Assembly: GCF_030317145.1 (NCBI RefSeq)
Contig: NZ_JASZYE010000002.1
Span: 1 to 64,000, forward strand
Reading direction: 5' to 3'
DNA: 64,000 bases
DNA from: Variovorax flavidus
Lineage (GTDB): Bacteria; Pseudomonadota; Gammaproteobacteria; Burkholderiales; Burkholderiaceae_C
The notes beneath the pieces were generated by a model. The model saw nothing but the letters and a program-made list of their open reading frames with translations, searched no databases and was not told where the DNA came from. This document shows, piece by piece, positions 55,132 to 63,867 of this stretch (its first letter is position 1; every line of letters begins with the position of its first letter). The position numbers and the translations under genes are program-made.

Positions 55132-56907
55132 ATGAGCTCCGCGCCCGCCTCCCCCGCACACCCCGAGGCTTCGCCGGCCGATCGGTTCGCGATCCATTGC
55201 GAGGTGCTTCGCCTCAGCGCCCAGCCCAGCGGGCCCGTGCTGCTGGTGCAGTTCCTGCTCGACTGCGGCGTGGCCGCCCTGTTCGCTTGGCAGTACTCGG
55301 TGCTGCATGCCGGCATCTGGATCGCGCTGATCGCGGTCACCACGGCCTACCGGGGCTTCTTTCCGCAACATCTGCCCGAGACGCTGACGCCCGAGAACCT
55401 GCCGCCGGCGCTGCGCCTGCACACAATGCGCATCGCGGTGCACGAAGGCGCGCACGGCGCGGCGGGCATCCTGCTCTTCAACAGGGCCGACAGCACGGCG
55501 CAACTGATGCTCGGGCTGGTCATCATGGCGATGACGCTGTCCTCCGTCTTTTCCGTTTCGTACTACACGCCCGCGATGCAGCTCGCCATCACGCTGCTGC
55601 TGGCGCCGGTCATCGTGATGGGGCTCACGACCGGATCGCCCGCCATGATGGTGCTGTCGGTGCTCGGCATCGGCCTGCTCGCCATGGTCTGGAAGCTGGT
55701 GGCCGAGCGCTCGCGCCAGCTCGAGGAAAACATCGGCCTGCGCCACAACGAAAGCACCTTGCGCGAGCAGGCGCTGGCCGGCCTGCGCGAATCGCAGCAG
55801 GCCCAGGCCGAGCGGCTGCGCTTCTTCTCGGCCGCCAACCACGACCTGCGCCAGCCGGTGATGGCCATGGGCCTGCAGGCCGAAGTGCTGCGCCACCAGC
55901 TCGATGCCGGGGAAGACCGGATCACGGTGCAGAACACCGTCGCCGCGCTGTCGCGGGCGCAGCAGGCGCTCGAGGCGCTCACCAACCAGTTGCTGGAGAT
56001 CGGGCGCATCGAGGCCGCGGCCGATCCGATCACGCCCTCCGCGGTCGCGCTCGCGCCCCTCCTGCACGAGTTCGCGCGCCAGGCCGGCAGCGGCCGGGTG
56101 CGGGTGCGTTGCCCGGCCGATGCGGCGGCGTGGACGGACCCGGTCGCGCTGCGGCGCATCCTCGGCAACCTGGTGGACAACGCGCTCAAGTTCACCCCGC
56201 ACGGGCGCGTGCTGCTGGCGTGCCGGCGGCGCGACGAGGGCTGGCGCATCGAGGTGCGCGACGCTGGCGTCGGCATCGCACCGGAGGCGCAGGAACGCGT
56301 GTTCGGCGACTTCGAGCAGGTGGGCAATATCGAGCGCAACCTGCAGCGCGGGCACGGCCTGGGGCTGGCCATCGTGCGGCGTCTGGCGGAACGCCTGGGC
56401 GTGCTTGTCACGCTGCGGTCGGCGCCGGGGCGAGGGTCGGTCTTCGGCTTCGTGCTGCCGGCCGCGCCGCACGGCGCTCCGTTGGCGCCCGCGCTCGTCT
56501 CGGCGACCGAAAGCGCCAAGGCAACGCAGGGCACCACGATGCTGCGCCCCGGCCTCGCCGTGCTGGTGGTGGAGGACAACGCCGTGGTCGCCGACAGCAT
56601 CGCCGCGCTGCTGCGGCTCTGGGGCGCCAGTCCGCGTGTGTACGCCAGCGCGGCGGAGACGCTGGCACTGGCCAATCTGTCGACCATCGACGTCGCGCTG
56701 TGCGACATCCGCCTGCCGGGCGAGATGGACGGCATCGCGCTCGCGAAGGAGTTGCAGCGGCTCCGGCCGGACCTGGCCATCGCGCTGGTGTCCGCCGACA
56801 TCGACGACACGATGCAGCAGCTCGCGCGAGAGCGCGGCTGGCAGGCGCTGCGCAAGCCCGTGCAGCCCGCGGCCCTGCGCGCGCTCCTGCTGCGGGCGCA
56901 GGGCTGA
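55132..56907 (+). CDS. hybrid sensor histidine kinase
   Basis: 591-aa kinase with six membrane helices (about residues 25-200), a coiled-coil linker rich in Gln/Arg/Glu (200-240), HisKA with SAANHDLRQPVMAMG, HATPase (NLVDNALKFT, DAGVGIAP, HGLGLAIVRR) and a C-terminal receiver (VLVVEDNAVVADS, phospho-Asp in LCDIRLPG, Lys in LRKPVQP). It shares HDLRQP and membrane layout with the 35-kb kinase. No response regulator or target gene lies next to it, so it is an orphan here. Confidence 0.93.
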   Translation: MSSAPASPAHPEASPADRFAIHCEVLRLSAQPSGPVLLVQFLLDCGVAALFAWQYSVLHAGIWIALIAVTTAYRGFFPQHLPETLTPENLPPALRLHTMRIAVHEGAHGAAGILLFNRADSTAQLMLGLVIMAMTLSSVFSVSYYTPAMQLAITLLLAPVIVMGLTTGSPAMMVLSVLGIGLLAMVWKLVAERSRQLEENIGLRHNESTLREQALAGLRESQQAQAERLRFFSAANHDLRQPVMAMGLQAEVLRHQLDAGEDRITVQNTVAALSRAQQALEALTNQLLEIGRIEAAADPITPSAVALAPLLHEFARQAGSGRVRVRCPADAAAWTDPVALRRILGNLVDNALKFTPHGRVLLACRRRDEGWRIEVRDAGVGIAPEAQERVFGDFEQVGNIERNLQRGHGLGLAIVRRLAERLGVLVTLRSAPGRGSVFGFVLPAAPHGAPLAPALVSATESAKATQGTTMLRPGLAVLVVEDNAVVADSIAALLRLWGASPRVYASAAETLALANLSTIDVALCDIRLPGEMDGIALAKELQRLRPDLAIALVSADIDDTMQQLARERGWQALRKPVQPAALRALLLRAQG

Positions 56908-56964
56908 GCGCAGGCATATGCTTCGGGCATGGCCGCCGTTTCAAACGCAATCCGAAAGCCCGCC

Positions 56965-57582
56965 ATGAAGAAGCTCATCCCCGTGGTCGTGCTGACCGTG
57001 GCAACCACCCTGACCGCCGCGCAGCAGGCGCCGGAAGCTGCGGCCAAGCCGGCCGGAGGTCCCGTCAAGGGCGCCACTTACGTGATCGATCCGACGCACA
57101 CCTTCGTGATGTACGAGATGGGCCACTACGGCACCACCACCAACCGGGGCCGCTTCAGCACCAAGGACGGCAGCGTCAAGATCGACCCGGAAGGCGCCGG
57201 CGGCAAGGTCGACATCACGATGGACATCAGCTCCATCAACACCGGCGTCGACCTGCTCAACCGGCATCTGCAGAGCAAGGACTTCTTCAACGCCGCCGAG
57301 TTTCCGACGGGCCGCTTTGTGGCCGACAAGATCGCCTTCAACGGCGACAAGGTCACCGAGGTCGCGGGCACCCTCACCTTGATGGGCCAGTCCAAGCCGG
57401 TGACCCTGAAGGCGAACCGCTTCAACTGCTACACCAGCCCGCTCATCAATCGCCAGATCTGCGGCGGCGACTTCGAGACGACGGTGGAGCGAAGCAACTG
57501 GGGCATCACCTGGGGGATTCCGTTCGGATTCGAGGACAAGGTGCGGCTGCTGGTGCAGGTTGAAGCCGTGAACATCAGATAG
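56965..57582 (+). CDS. YceI-family periplasmic protein
   Basis: 205-aa exported protein with an N-terminal signal (residues 1-20, ends TAA) and the YceI lipocalin-like domain: YVIDPTHTFVMYEMGHYG, LLNRHLQSKDFFNAAEFPTG, GTLTLMGQSKPV and a terminal GFEDKVRLLVQVEA. YceI proteins bind polyisoprenoids or amphiphiles in the periplasm; physiological role is uncertain. Two Cys may pair. The Met at 56965 begins the signal peptide. Confidence 0.92.
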   Translation: MKKLIPVVVLTVATTLTAAQQAPEAAAKPAGGPVKGATYVIDPTHTFVMYEMGHYGTTTNRGRFSTKDGSVKIDPEGAGGKVDITMDISSINTGVDLLNRHLQSKDFFNAAEFPTGRFVADKIAFNGDKVTEVAGTLTLMGQSKPVTLKANRFNCYTSPLINRQICGGDFETTVERSNWGITWGIPFGFEDKVRLLVQVEAVNIR

Positions 57583-57583
57583 C

Positions 57584-59188
57584 CTACAAAAGACTCTCCG
57601 GCGCCAGCGGCGCCAACAGCTCCAGCATCAACCGGTCCCCCAGGTCCGAGTCCGGCTCCACGGTGAGCACCGTCTCGATGCCATCCTCCGTACTCACCCA
57701 TTCGAGCTTCTCGCTGCCCTTCGCGAAGCGCACGCGGTAGGCGCCCTGCTGCTTCAGCACGTCGAGCAGCTTCAGCACCTGCTGCGCCATCTCGGGGCTG
57801 AAGATGATGAGTCCGATCTCGGTGTTGTGCGTGTCGGAGCGCGGGTCGAAGTTCATCGATCCCAGGAAGAGCGTGCGCCGGTCGAAGATGGCCGATTTCG
57901 CATGCAGGCGGCCGACCTGCGAGCCGAAGAGGCCGAGCCGCACGCTGCGTCGCGTGCGTACCGAACTCAGCTCGTAGAGCTCGACGTCGAGGCGCAGCAT
58001 GTCGGGCCGGTAGCGGCGGTAACCGGTGTGGACCACGGGCTCGTCCGTGGCCGCCAGCGAGTTCGTGACGACGCTGATCCTGACATTGCGCGCGCGGACC
58101 TCGCGCATCACTTCCAGGCCGGCCTTGCCGGGGATCAGGTAGGGCGAGACGAGCGTGACTTCGGAGCGCGCGCGGCGCATCTGCTCGATGACGTTGTAGC
58201 GCACGCTGTCGACGTCGAGCAGCGGCACGCCGCCGTAGGACGCGGTCTTGCCGATGACGCGATCGGGCGAGTCGGCATAGGCCTCGGCGCGGGTCCAGAT
58301 CAGGCCGAGCTGGCCGGCCTTGATGTCCTCCGCGATCGGGCCGTAGCCGAGCACGTCGTTCGGCGCGGGCGGGCGCGGCGCTGGCGTGGTGGCCGGGCCG
58401 GTCGCCTCGTCGAAGCGGCGCATCAGCTCTTCGCCCGAAAGGCTGGTCTTCACGACGGTCCCGATGGGCCGCACGTAGGCGCTGTTCCAGTAGAGGTCGA
58501 ACAGGCTTTCCAGCCGTGCAACCAGGGCGCCGGAGACGAAGGTGTCGATGTCGAGGAAGTTCTCGCCCGCCATCTGCGTGAAGTACTCGTTGCCGATGTT
58601 GCGCCCGCCCGCCACCGCCATCGCGCCGTCTGCGATGAAGAGCTTGTTGTGCATGCGGCGGTTGACGCGGTCGAAGTCGAAGAGCGACGCGGAAAAGCGC
58701 TGGAGCATGCTGTCGCGCCCGGCGGGGAACGGATTGAACAGCCGGAGCTCGACGTTGGGCGTGGCCGCGAGCCCGAGCAGCAGCTCATCCTCGCCCGAGG
58801 TGTAGAGGTCGTCCATCAGCAGCCGCACGCGCACGCCGCGCTGCGCCGCGTCGCGCAGCGTGCGCAGGAAGTAGCGGCCGGTCTCGTCGTTCTCGATCTG
58901 GTAGTACTGCACGTCGAGCGTGCGTTCGGCGCGGCGCGCGAGTTCGAGACGGGTGTTGAGCGCGAAGTCGCCGCCGGGCATGAGGCGGAAGCCGCTCAGG
59001 TCGGGGTCGGGCTGGGAGGCCCTGGCGATGCGGCCCAGCGCCGTGTCGGCCGAGGCGGCGATCGCCGTGGACGGCGTGCGTTCGAATTCGTCCGGCAGGG
59101 TCGCGCAGCCGGTCGCGAGCAACAGCGCCGCCATCCAAGCCCAAGCCCAACGCAACCCATCGGGAAGCAGGCCGGGGCGACGGCTCAT
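57584..59188 (-). CDS. phospholipase D/cardiolipin synthase-family lipoprotein (ClsC type)
   Basis: 534-aa protein with a lipobox (ATGC, about residue 28) and two HKD motifs: MHNKLFIADGAMAVAGGRNIGNEY (about residues 183-206) and LHAKSAIFDRRTLFLGSMNFDPRS (about 425-448). Length and motif spacing fit the ClsC-type cardiolipin synthases, which use phosphatidylethanolamine as donor, though a nuclease-like or other PLD role cannot be excluded. The Met at 59188 begins the lipoprotein signal. Follows rpoN on the same strand with a small gap. Confidence 0.88.
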   Translation of the reverse strand: MSRRPGLLPDGLRWAWAWMAALLLATGCATLPDEFERTPSTAIAASADTALGRIARASQPDPDLSGFRLMPGGDFALNTRLELARRAERTLDVQYYQIENDETGRYFLRTLRDAAQRGVRVRLLMDDLYTSGEDELLLGLAATPNVELRLFNPFPAGRDSMLQRFSASLFDFDRVNRRMHNKLFIADGAMAVAGGRNIGNEYFTQMAGENFLDIDTFVSGALVARLESLFDLYWNSAYVRPIGTVVKTSLSGEELMRRFDEATGPATTPAPRPPAPNDVLGYGPIAEDIKAGQLGLIWTRAEAYADSPDRVIGKTASYGGVPLLDVDSVRYNVIEQMRRARSEVTLVSPYLIPGKAGLEVMREVRARNVRISVVTNSLAATDEPVVHTGYRRYRPDMLRLDVELYELSSVRTRRSVRLGLFGSQVGRLHAKSAIFDRRTLFLGSMNFDPRSDTHNTEIGLIIFSPEMAQQVLKLLDVLKQQGAYRVRFAKGSEKLEWVSTEDGIETVLTVEPDSDLGDRLMLELLAPLAPESLL

Positions 59189-59201
59189 CGGCAGGCGCCC
59201 T

Positions 59202-60788
59202 TCAGAGGGCCTTGCGCAGATTGGCGGGTGCGATGCGCAGGGCCTCGCGGTATTTCGCAACGGTGCGTCGCGCGCACTCGATGCCCTGCTCCTTGAGCAT
59301 CTCGGAGATCTGGCTGTCGGAGAGCGGCTTCTTGAGATCTTCCGAACTCACGAACTGCTTGATCAGCGCGCGCACCGCCGTGCTCGACGCATTGCCGCCG
59401 GTTTCGGTGCCCAGCGCCGAGCCGAAGAAGTACTTGAGCTCGACCGTGCCGTAAGGCGTCGCCATGTACTTGGCGGTGGTCACGCGGCTGATGGTCGATT
59501 CGTGCAGCCCGAGTTCGTCGGCGATCTCGCGCAGCACCAGCGGGCGCATGGCCAGTTCGCCGTGTACGAAGAAGCTCTTCTGCCGCTCGACGATGGCGTT
59601 GGACACGCGCAGGATGGTGTCGAAGCGCTGCTGGATGTTCTTGATAAACCACCGCGCCTCCTGCAGCCGCTGCGAGAGCGCCTGGCTGCCCTCGCCCTTG
59701 TGCTGCTTGAGCGCGCCGGCGTAGATGTCGTGCACGCGCAGGCGCGGCATGACTTCGGGGTTGAGCATCACGCGGAACTTGGTGTGGGTGCCGTTGCCGA
59801 CACGCGTGACGATCACATCGGGTACGACTACGTTGCGCTCGACATCGACGAAGCGGCGCCCCGGCTTGGGTTCGAGCCTCGCGATGAGCTGGAGCGCGGC
59901 GCGCACTTCTTCCTCGTTGCTGCGGGTGAGCGTGGCCAGGCGCTTGAAGTCGCGCCGGGCGAGCAGTTCCATTGGCTGCTTGCAGATCGCGATGGCGGTC
60001 TTGCGCACCTGCGCTTCGTCGTCGGCCTCATCCTCGTGCGCCAGGGCGCGCAACTGGATGGTCAGGCACTCGCCGAGGCTGCGCGCGCCCACGCCGGCAG
60101 GCTCCAGGCTCTGCAGCAGGCCGAGCGCAACCTGGAAATGATGGACGAGGTCGTCGAACTGGTCGTTGTCGTCACCCGCCAGGCCCGAGGCCAGCGCGGG
60201 CAGCGAGTCTTCGAGGTAGCCGTCGTCGTTGATCGATTCGATCAGGAAGCGGAGCGCGGCGCGGTCGGTCTCGCTCAGGCGCAATCCGAGCGCCTGCCGG
60301 TGCAGGAAGGACTGGAGCGACTCCTGGCTGCGCGCGAGTTCGGTCGCGTCGGTGCGCTCGTCGTCGCCCAGGTTGTTGGCGCGCGCGGGGGCGTCGCCGC
60401 CCCATTCACTGTCGTCGGGCGCGAGGTCGACCGAGCCGTCGCCTTCCCAGTCGGGCTCGCCATCGGCGGTATCGGCGGTGGCGACTTCGGTGTCGCTGGT
60501 GGCGGCGACGGCGACTTCCGGGGCAGACGACGACGCGACGGCCGTGAAGTCGCCTTCGCCGTCGGCGAACCGATCGTCATCGCGCACCGGCGCATCGGCC
60601 GCCTCCAGCCCGAACTCCTCGCGCGTCGCCTCTTCGGCCGTGCGTTCGAGAAATGGGTTGTCGTCGAGCATCTGCTCGACCTCCTGGGTCAGCTCGAGCG
60701 TGGAAAGCTGTAGCAGCCGGATCGACTGCTGTAGCTGGGGTGTCAGCGCGAGATGCTGCGATACACGCAGCGAGAGACCCTGTTTCAT
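59202..60788 (-). CDS. rpoN: RNA polymerase sigma-54 factor
   Basis: 528-aa sigma factor. The N-terminal Gln-rich activator-interaction region I is MKQGLSLRVSQHLALTPQLQ and on, followed by an acidic region II (residues about 60-150) rich in Asp, Glu and Ala that is longer than in E. coli. The core-binding and helix-turn-helix domain follows (LHESTISRVTTAKYM) and the RpoN box ARRTVAKYRE close to the C-terminus. The Met at 60788 is the usual start. It lies directly downstream of lptB, its classic position. Confidence 0.96.
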   Translation of the reverse strand: MKQGLSLRVSQHLALTPQLQQSIRLLQLSTLELTQEVEQMLDDNPFLERTAEEATREEFGLEAADAPVRDDDRFADGEGDFTAVASSSAPEVAVAATSDTEVATADTADGEPDWEGDGSVDLAPDDSEWGGDAPARANNLGDDERTDATELARSQESLQSFLHRQALGLRLSETDRAALRFLIESINDDGYLEDSLPALASGLAGDDNDQFDDLVHHFQVALGLLQSLEPAGVGARSLGECLTIQLRALAHEDEADDEAQVRKTAIAICKQPMELLARRDFKRLATLTRSNEEEVRAALQLIARLEPKPGRRFVDVERNVVVPDVIVTRVGNGTHTKFRVMLNPEVMPRLRVHDIYAGALKQHKGEGSQALSQRLQEARWFIKNIQQRFDTILRVSNAIVERQKSFFVHGELAMRPLVLREIADELGLHESTISRVTTAKYMATPYGTVELKYFFGSALGTETGGNASSTAVRALIKQFVSSEDLKKPLSDSQISEMLKEQGIECARRTVAKYREALRIAPANLRKAL

Positions 60789-60819
60789 GGAGAACCGAAA
60801 ACCCTCGCCTTTGGCATGC

Positions 60820-61596
60820 TTACATTCTGAAATGCTCGCCGAGGTAGACGCGTCGTACCTCGGCGTTGTCGACGATCTCCGCGGGCGTGCCTTGTGCCAG
60901 TACATGCCCGTCGCTGATGATGAAAGCGTGGTCGCAGATGCCCAGCGTCTCACGCACGTTGTGGTCGGTGATCAGCACGCCGATGCCGCGTTCCTTCAGG
61001 AAACTGATGATCCGCTGGATCTCGATCACCGCGATCGGGTCGATGCCGGCGAAGGGCTCGTCCAGCAGGATGAAGCGCGGCTGCGTGGCCAGGGCGCGGG
61101 CGATCTCGACGCGGCGGCGCTCGCCGCCGGACAGCGACAGCGCCGGCGAATCGCGCAGGTGGTCCACGCGCAGGTCGGCCAGCAGTTCGGCGAGCCGTTC
61201 CTCGATGCGCTGCTTCGACAGCGTCACCGGCCGGCCCTCGGCGTCGGGCTCGCGCTGCAGTTCGAGCACGGCGCGCACGTTCTCCTCGACCGTGAGCTTG
61301 CGGAAGATCGACGCCTCCTGCGGCAGGTAGCTCAGGCCCATGCGCGCGCGGCGGTGGATCGGCATGTGCGCGATCGGCTCGCCGTCGATGGTGATGACGC
61401 CGGCGTCGGCCCGCACCAGGCCCACGATCATGTAGAAGGACGTGGTCTTGCCCGCGCCGTTGGGGCCCAGCAGGCCGACGACTTCGCCCTTCTGCACGCC
61501 CAGCGACACATCCTTGACGACCTTGCGGCTGCCGTAGCTCTTCTGGAGCCCGCGCGCCTCGAGGCGACTGCCCGGTGCGCCAATTCCCTCGCTCAT
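60820..61596 (-). CDS. lptB: LPS export ABC transporter ATP-binding protein
   Basis: 258-aa ATPase that powers lipopolysaccharide extraction by LptFG. Walker A GPNGAGKTT, LSGGERRRVEIARALA signature, Walker B FILLDEPFAGIDPIAV and a switch His in ITDHNVRET are all intact. Slightly longer N-terminus than E. coli LptB. Starts 14 bp after lptA on the same strand, and rpoN follows after 31 bp. Confidence 0.96.
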   Translation of the reverse strand: MSEGIGAPGSRLEARGLQKSYGSRKVVKDVSLGVQKGEVVGLLGPNGAGKTTSFYMIVGLVRADAGVITIDGEPIAHMPIHRRARMGLSYLPQEASIFRKLTVEENVRAVLELQREPDAEGRPVTLSKQRIEERLAELLADLRVDHLRDSPALSLSGGERRRVEIARALATQPRFILLDEPFAGIDPIAVIEIQRIISFLKERGIGVLITDHNVRETLGICDHAFIISDGHVLAQGTPAEIVDNAEVRRVYLGEHFRM

Positions 61597-61610
61597 GCCA
61601 GCGGTTTCGA

Positions 61611-62288
61611 TCACTTCTTGGGTTCTCCCCCGAGGGTGGTGGTGGAGCGCAGGCCGGCGCCCGGCGCCGGAGCGGCGGGCTTGCTGCCGGCGGCCGGCGC
61701 CGCGGGAGCAGCAGGCGCCGCCTTGGGCGTGAGGATCGCCTTGACCCGGCCGCCCTGGCTCGCCACGCCGGCGTTCGGCGGCACCGACGAGCCGTTGACG
61801 GTGAAGGTGTCGTTGCTCTGGTCGTAGACGATCAGCGGGCCGCTGCTCTCGTCGTTCGGCGTGGCGCCGATCAGGCGGCGCATCACCGCGCGGCGGATGA
61901 ACTTCACGTTGTCGGCGCGGCTGTCGTATTCGATGACTTCGCCCTCGCCCTCGATCCACTCGTCGGAGCCGGAGTCGCGCTTCTGCTTGTAATAGGCCAG
62001 CTTGCCGGGCGCCGCCGTGACCACGCCGTACTGGTAGCCCTCGGGGTCCTGCCGGACGTCGATCCGCTCGCCGCGGATGACGATGGTGCCCTTGTTCACC
62101 ACCACGTTGCCCGTGAACACGCTGGTCTGCTTGAGGTCGTCGTAGCGCATCGAATCCGCCTCGATGTTCATCGGCTTGGTGCGGTCGGCTTTCTCGGCCT
62201 GGGCGGCCGACGCGAGGCCGGCCAGGGCCAGGGCGAAAAGCAGTGCGCGGCTGAGATGGCGGAAGGAGGAGGAGAGTGGCGAGATCAT
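61611..62288 (-). CDS. lptA: LPS transport periplasmic protein LptA
   Basis: 225-aa periplasmic bridge protein. A signal peptide ends SAAQA (about residue 31). The OstA beta-jellyroll core spans MNIEADSMRYDDLKQTSVFTGNV to GRVKAIL. The C-terminus continues with an Ala/Pro-rich tail of about 40 residues, unusual in E. coli but common in betaproteobacteria. The start at 62288 avoids an upstream Met that lies in the dsbA terminator. lptC, usually immediately upstream, is absent; a terminator and dsbA lie there instead. Confidence 0.92.
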   Translation of the reverse strand: MISPLSSSFRHLSRALLFALALAGLASAAQAEKADRTKPMNIEADSMRYDDLKQTSVFTGNVVVNKGTIVIRGERIDVRQDPEGYQYGVVTAAPGKLAYYKQKRDSGSDEWIEGEGEVIEYDSRADNVKFIRRAVMRRLIGATPNDESSGPLIVYDQSNDTFTVNGSSVPPNAGVASQGGRVKAILTPKAAPAAPAAPAAGSKPAAPAPGAGLRSTTTLGGEPKK

Positions 62289-62352
62289 AGAGGCACGAAA
62301 CTTGCTCGAAGATTGTATGCGGCCGACGGACGCGGTTTCGCAGGCACTGACG

Positions 62353-62375
62353 AAAAAGCCCGCAGAAGCGGGCTT
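62353..62375 (-). terminator. rho-independent terminator after dsbA
   Basis: An 8-bp stem AAGCCCGC / GCGGGCTT with an AGAA loop (TTCT on the transcribed strand), followed on the minus strand by a run of five T. It ends the dsbA transcript, so lptA must have its own promoter between about 62289 and 62353. Confidence 0.88.
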
Positions 62376-62409
62376 CATGGACGGACGGGTGGCGCGACCA
62401 CCCGCTTCT

Positions 62410-63057
62410 TCAACCCTTGCGGGCTTCTCCGATCAGGAAATCGGTGACCTGCAGCGCGCGGTCCAGATTGCCCGCGGTGTCGCCGTCCACATACCAGCGA
62501 CCGGCCACGCCGATGGCCGGCACGCCGGCGACCTGGTAGTCGCTCGTGAGCTGGGCGGCGCGCTTCGCCTTGCCGGAGACCGAGAAGGACTTGTACAGCT
62601 CGGCGAACTTCTTGGCGTCCAGGCCCGGCTGCTTTTCGACCCACGCCAGAATTCCCGCGTCGCCGGTCAGGGGTTGGCGCTGCTTGTGGATGGCGTCGAA
62701 GATCTTCGGCTGGAACTCGTCCACCTTGCCCATGGCTTCGAGCGTGTAGTACAGGCGCTGCTTGGCCTCGGTGTCATTGCCCACGAAGGGCACCGGGATG
62801 CGCTTGAAATTGACGTGCGGCGGCAGCTTCTTGATCCAGGCTTCGAGTTGCGGCTCGAAGGCCGCGCAATGCGGGCAGTTGTAGGAAAAGAATTCGACCA
62901 CCTCGACCTTGCCGGCCGGCGTGTCGACCGGCGCGGGCTTGCCGAGCGCGATGTAGTCGGTGCCTGCCTTGGGCGGGCGTTGCTGCGCGTGCGAAGGGGC
63001 CACGAGCGGAAGAAGGCCCAGCGAGGCAGCGGCCATCGAAAAGTCACGACGTTTCAT
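62410..63057 (-). CDS. dsbA: thiol:disulfide interchange protein DsbA
   Basis: 215-aa periplasmic oxidase. The active site is CPHC (FFSYNCPHCAAFEPQ, about residues 60-63), with the cis-Pro loop in AGVPAIGVAGRW. Signal ends at about residue 24 (PSHAQ). The N-terminus has a twin-arginine-like RRDF followed by a modest hydrophobic stretch, raising the possibility of Tat export, although DsbA normally uses SRP/Sec. Located between a SPOR protein and lptA. Confidence 0.95.
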   Translation of the reverse strand: MKRRDFSMAAASLGLLPLVAPSHAQQRPPKAGTDYIALGKPAPVDTPAGKVEVVEFFSYNCPHCAAFEPQLEAWIKKLPPHVNFKRIPVPFVGNDTEAKQRLYYTLEAMGKVDEFQPKIFDAIHKQRQPLTGDAGILAWVEKQPGLDAKKFAELYKSFSVSGKAKRAAQLTSDYQVAGVPAIGVAGRWYVDGDTAGNLDRALQVTDFLIGEARKG

Positions 63058-63139
63058 TCAGAGGTTCTCCTGTCGCCTGAAAGAGCCCGCGGTCCGGGGT
63101 GGAGTTCCCCGAACACGCGAAGTAAAGAAAAGTGAAGGT

Positions 63140-63853
63140 TCAGCGCTGGACGCGGACCAGGGCCGATTCGAGCCCCCCGCCATCGAGCCGTTCCTTGAGA
63201 TGGTCGGCGTCGTCCTTCTTGTTGAACGGGCCTGCGCGCACACGATAGACAGTCCGCCCGGCCTGCTCGCGCTCGGTCACGCGGGCTTCCACGCCCATGA
63301 GCGAGAGCTTGGCGCGCTGCGCTTCCGCGTCTTCGGGGGTACGGAAGGCGCCGGCCTGCACGAAATACATGAAGGGATCTGCGCCGGAACTGGAACTTGC
63401 GCTGCTGCTCGTGCCGGCACGCGCCTTGGCGAGATCGCCCAGCGGGTCGCTCGACGGCGTGGCGTTGGCCTCGGCCGGAACGGGCGCAGTGCGCGCCGTG
63501 CGCGGCGGGGTGGCCGGATCGCTGCCACGGGAACCGGGGGCGACCACCACCGGCACGGGTGCGGACGGCGGATTGAGCGGGCCGACGCTGGCCGGCTGCG
63601 TCGGCGCTGCGGGCGTGGCAGCGGCGGTGCGGGGCGGCGGCGCCGACTTGCCCGCGAGCGGTGCGTTCGGGTCCCAGTCGCGGTTCTTGCGCGCCTCGGC
63701 TTCGTCCTGCTCGGGGCCGCCGCGCTGCGTCTTGGTCATGAACGGGATCGGCACTTTGGTCACGTAGACCGCGATGCCGAGCGCCACGCCGAGCCCGAGC
63801 ACCAGCCCGATGATCAAGCCGATGACGATGTTGCCGCTTTGTCTTTGTTTCAT
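63140..63853 (-). CDS. SPOR-domain membrane protein (FtsN-like)
   Basis: 237-aa bitopic protein: a short cytoplasmic part, one hydrophobic helix (about residues 8-32), a long Pro/Ala/Ser-rich periplasmic linker with AGKSAPPPR-type stretches, and a C-terminal SPOR domain (residues about 160-237, with FMYFVQAGAFRTPEDAEA, VYRVRAGPFNKKDDADHLKERL). SPOR domains bind septal denuded peptidoglycan, so a role in division is likely. A GTG at 63871 overlapping the argS stop (GTGA) is an alternative start. Confidence 0.88.
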   Translation of the reverse strand: MKQRQSGNIVIGLIIGLVLGLGVALGIAVYVTKVPIPFMTKTQRGGPEQDEAEARKNRDWDPNAPLAGKSAPPPRTAAATPAAPTQPASVGPLNPPSAPVPVVVAPGSRGSDPATPPRTARTAPVPAEANATPSSDPLGDLAKARAGTSSSASSSSGADPFMYFVQAGAFRTPEDAEAQRAKLSLMGVEARVTEREQAGRTVYRVRAGPFNKKDDADHLKERLDGGGLESALVRVQR

Positions 63854-63867
63854 GGTGGAGGTCGAAA

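Noticed and set aside
53643..57563. A 1,306-codon uninterrupted plus-strand frame
   Set aside because: It covers the antisense of the RNA methylase and then the wrong frame of the hybrid kinase; composition is Arg/Ala/Gly-rich with no domain.
62353..62378. Upstream Met as lptA start
   Set aside because: That Met lies in the dsbA terminator and the added 30 residues precede an otherwise perfect signal peptide; the later Met is preferred.
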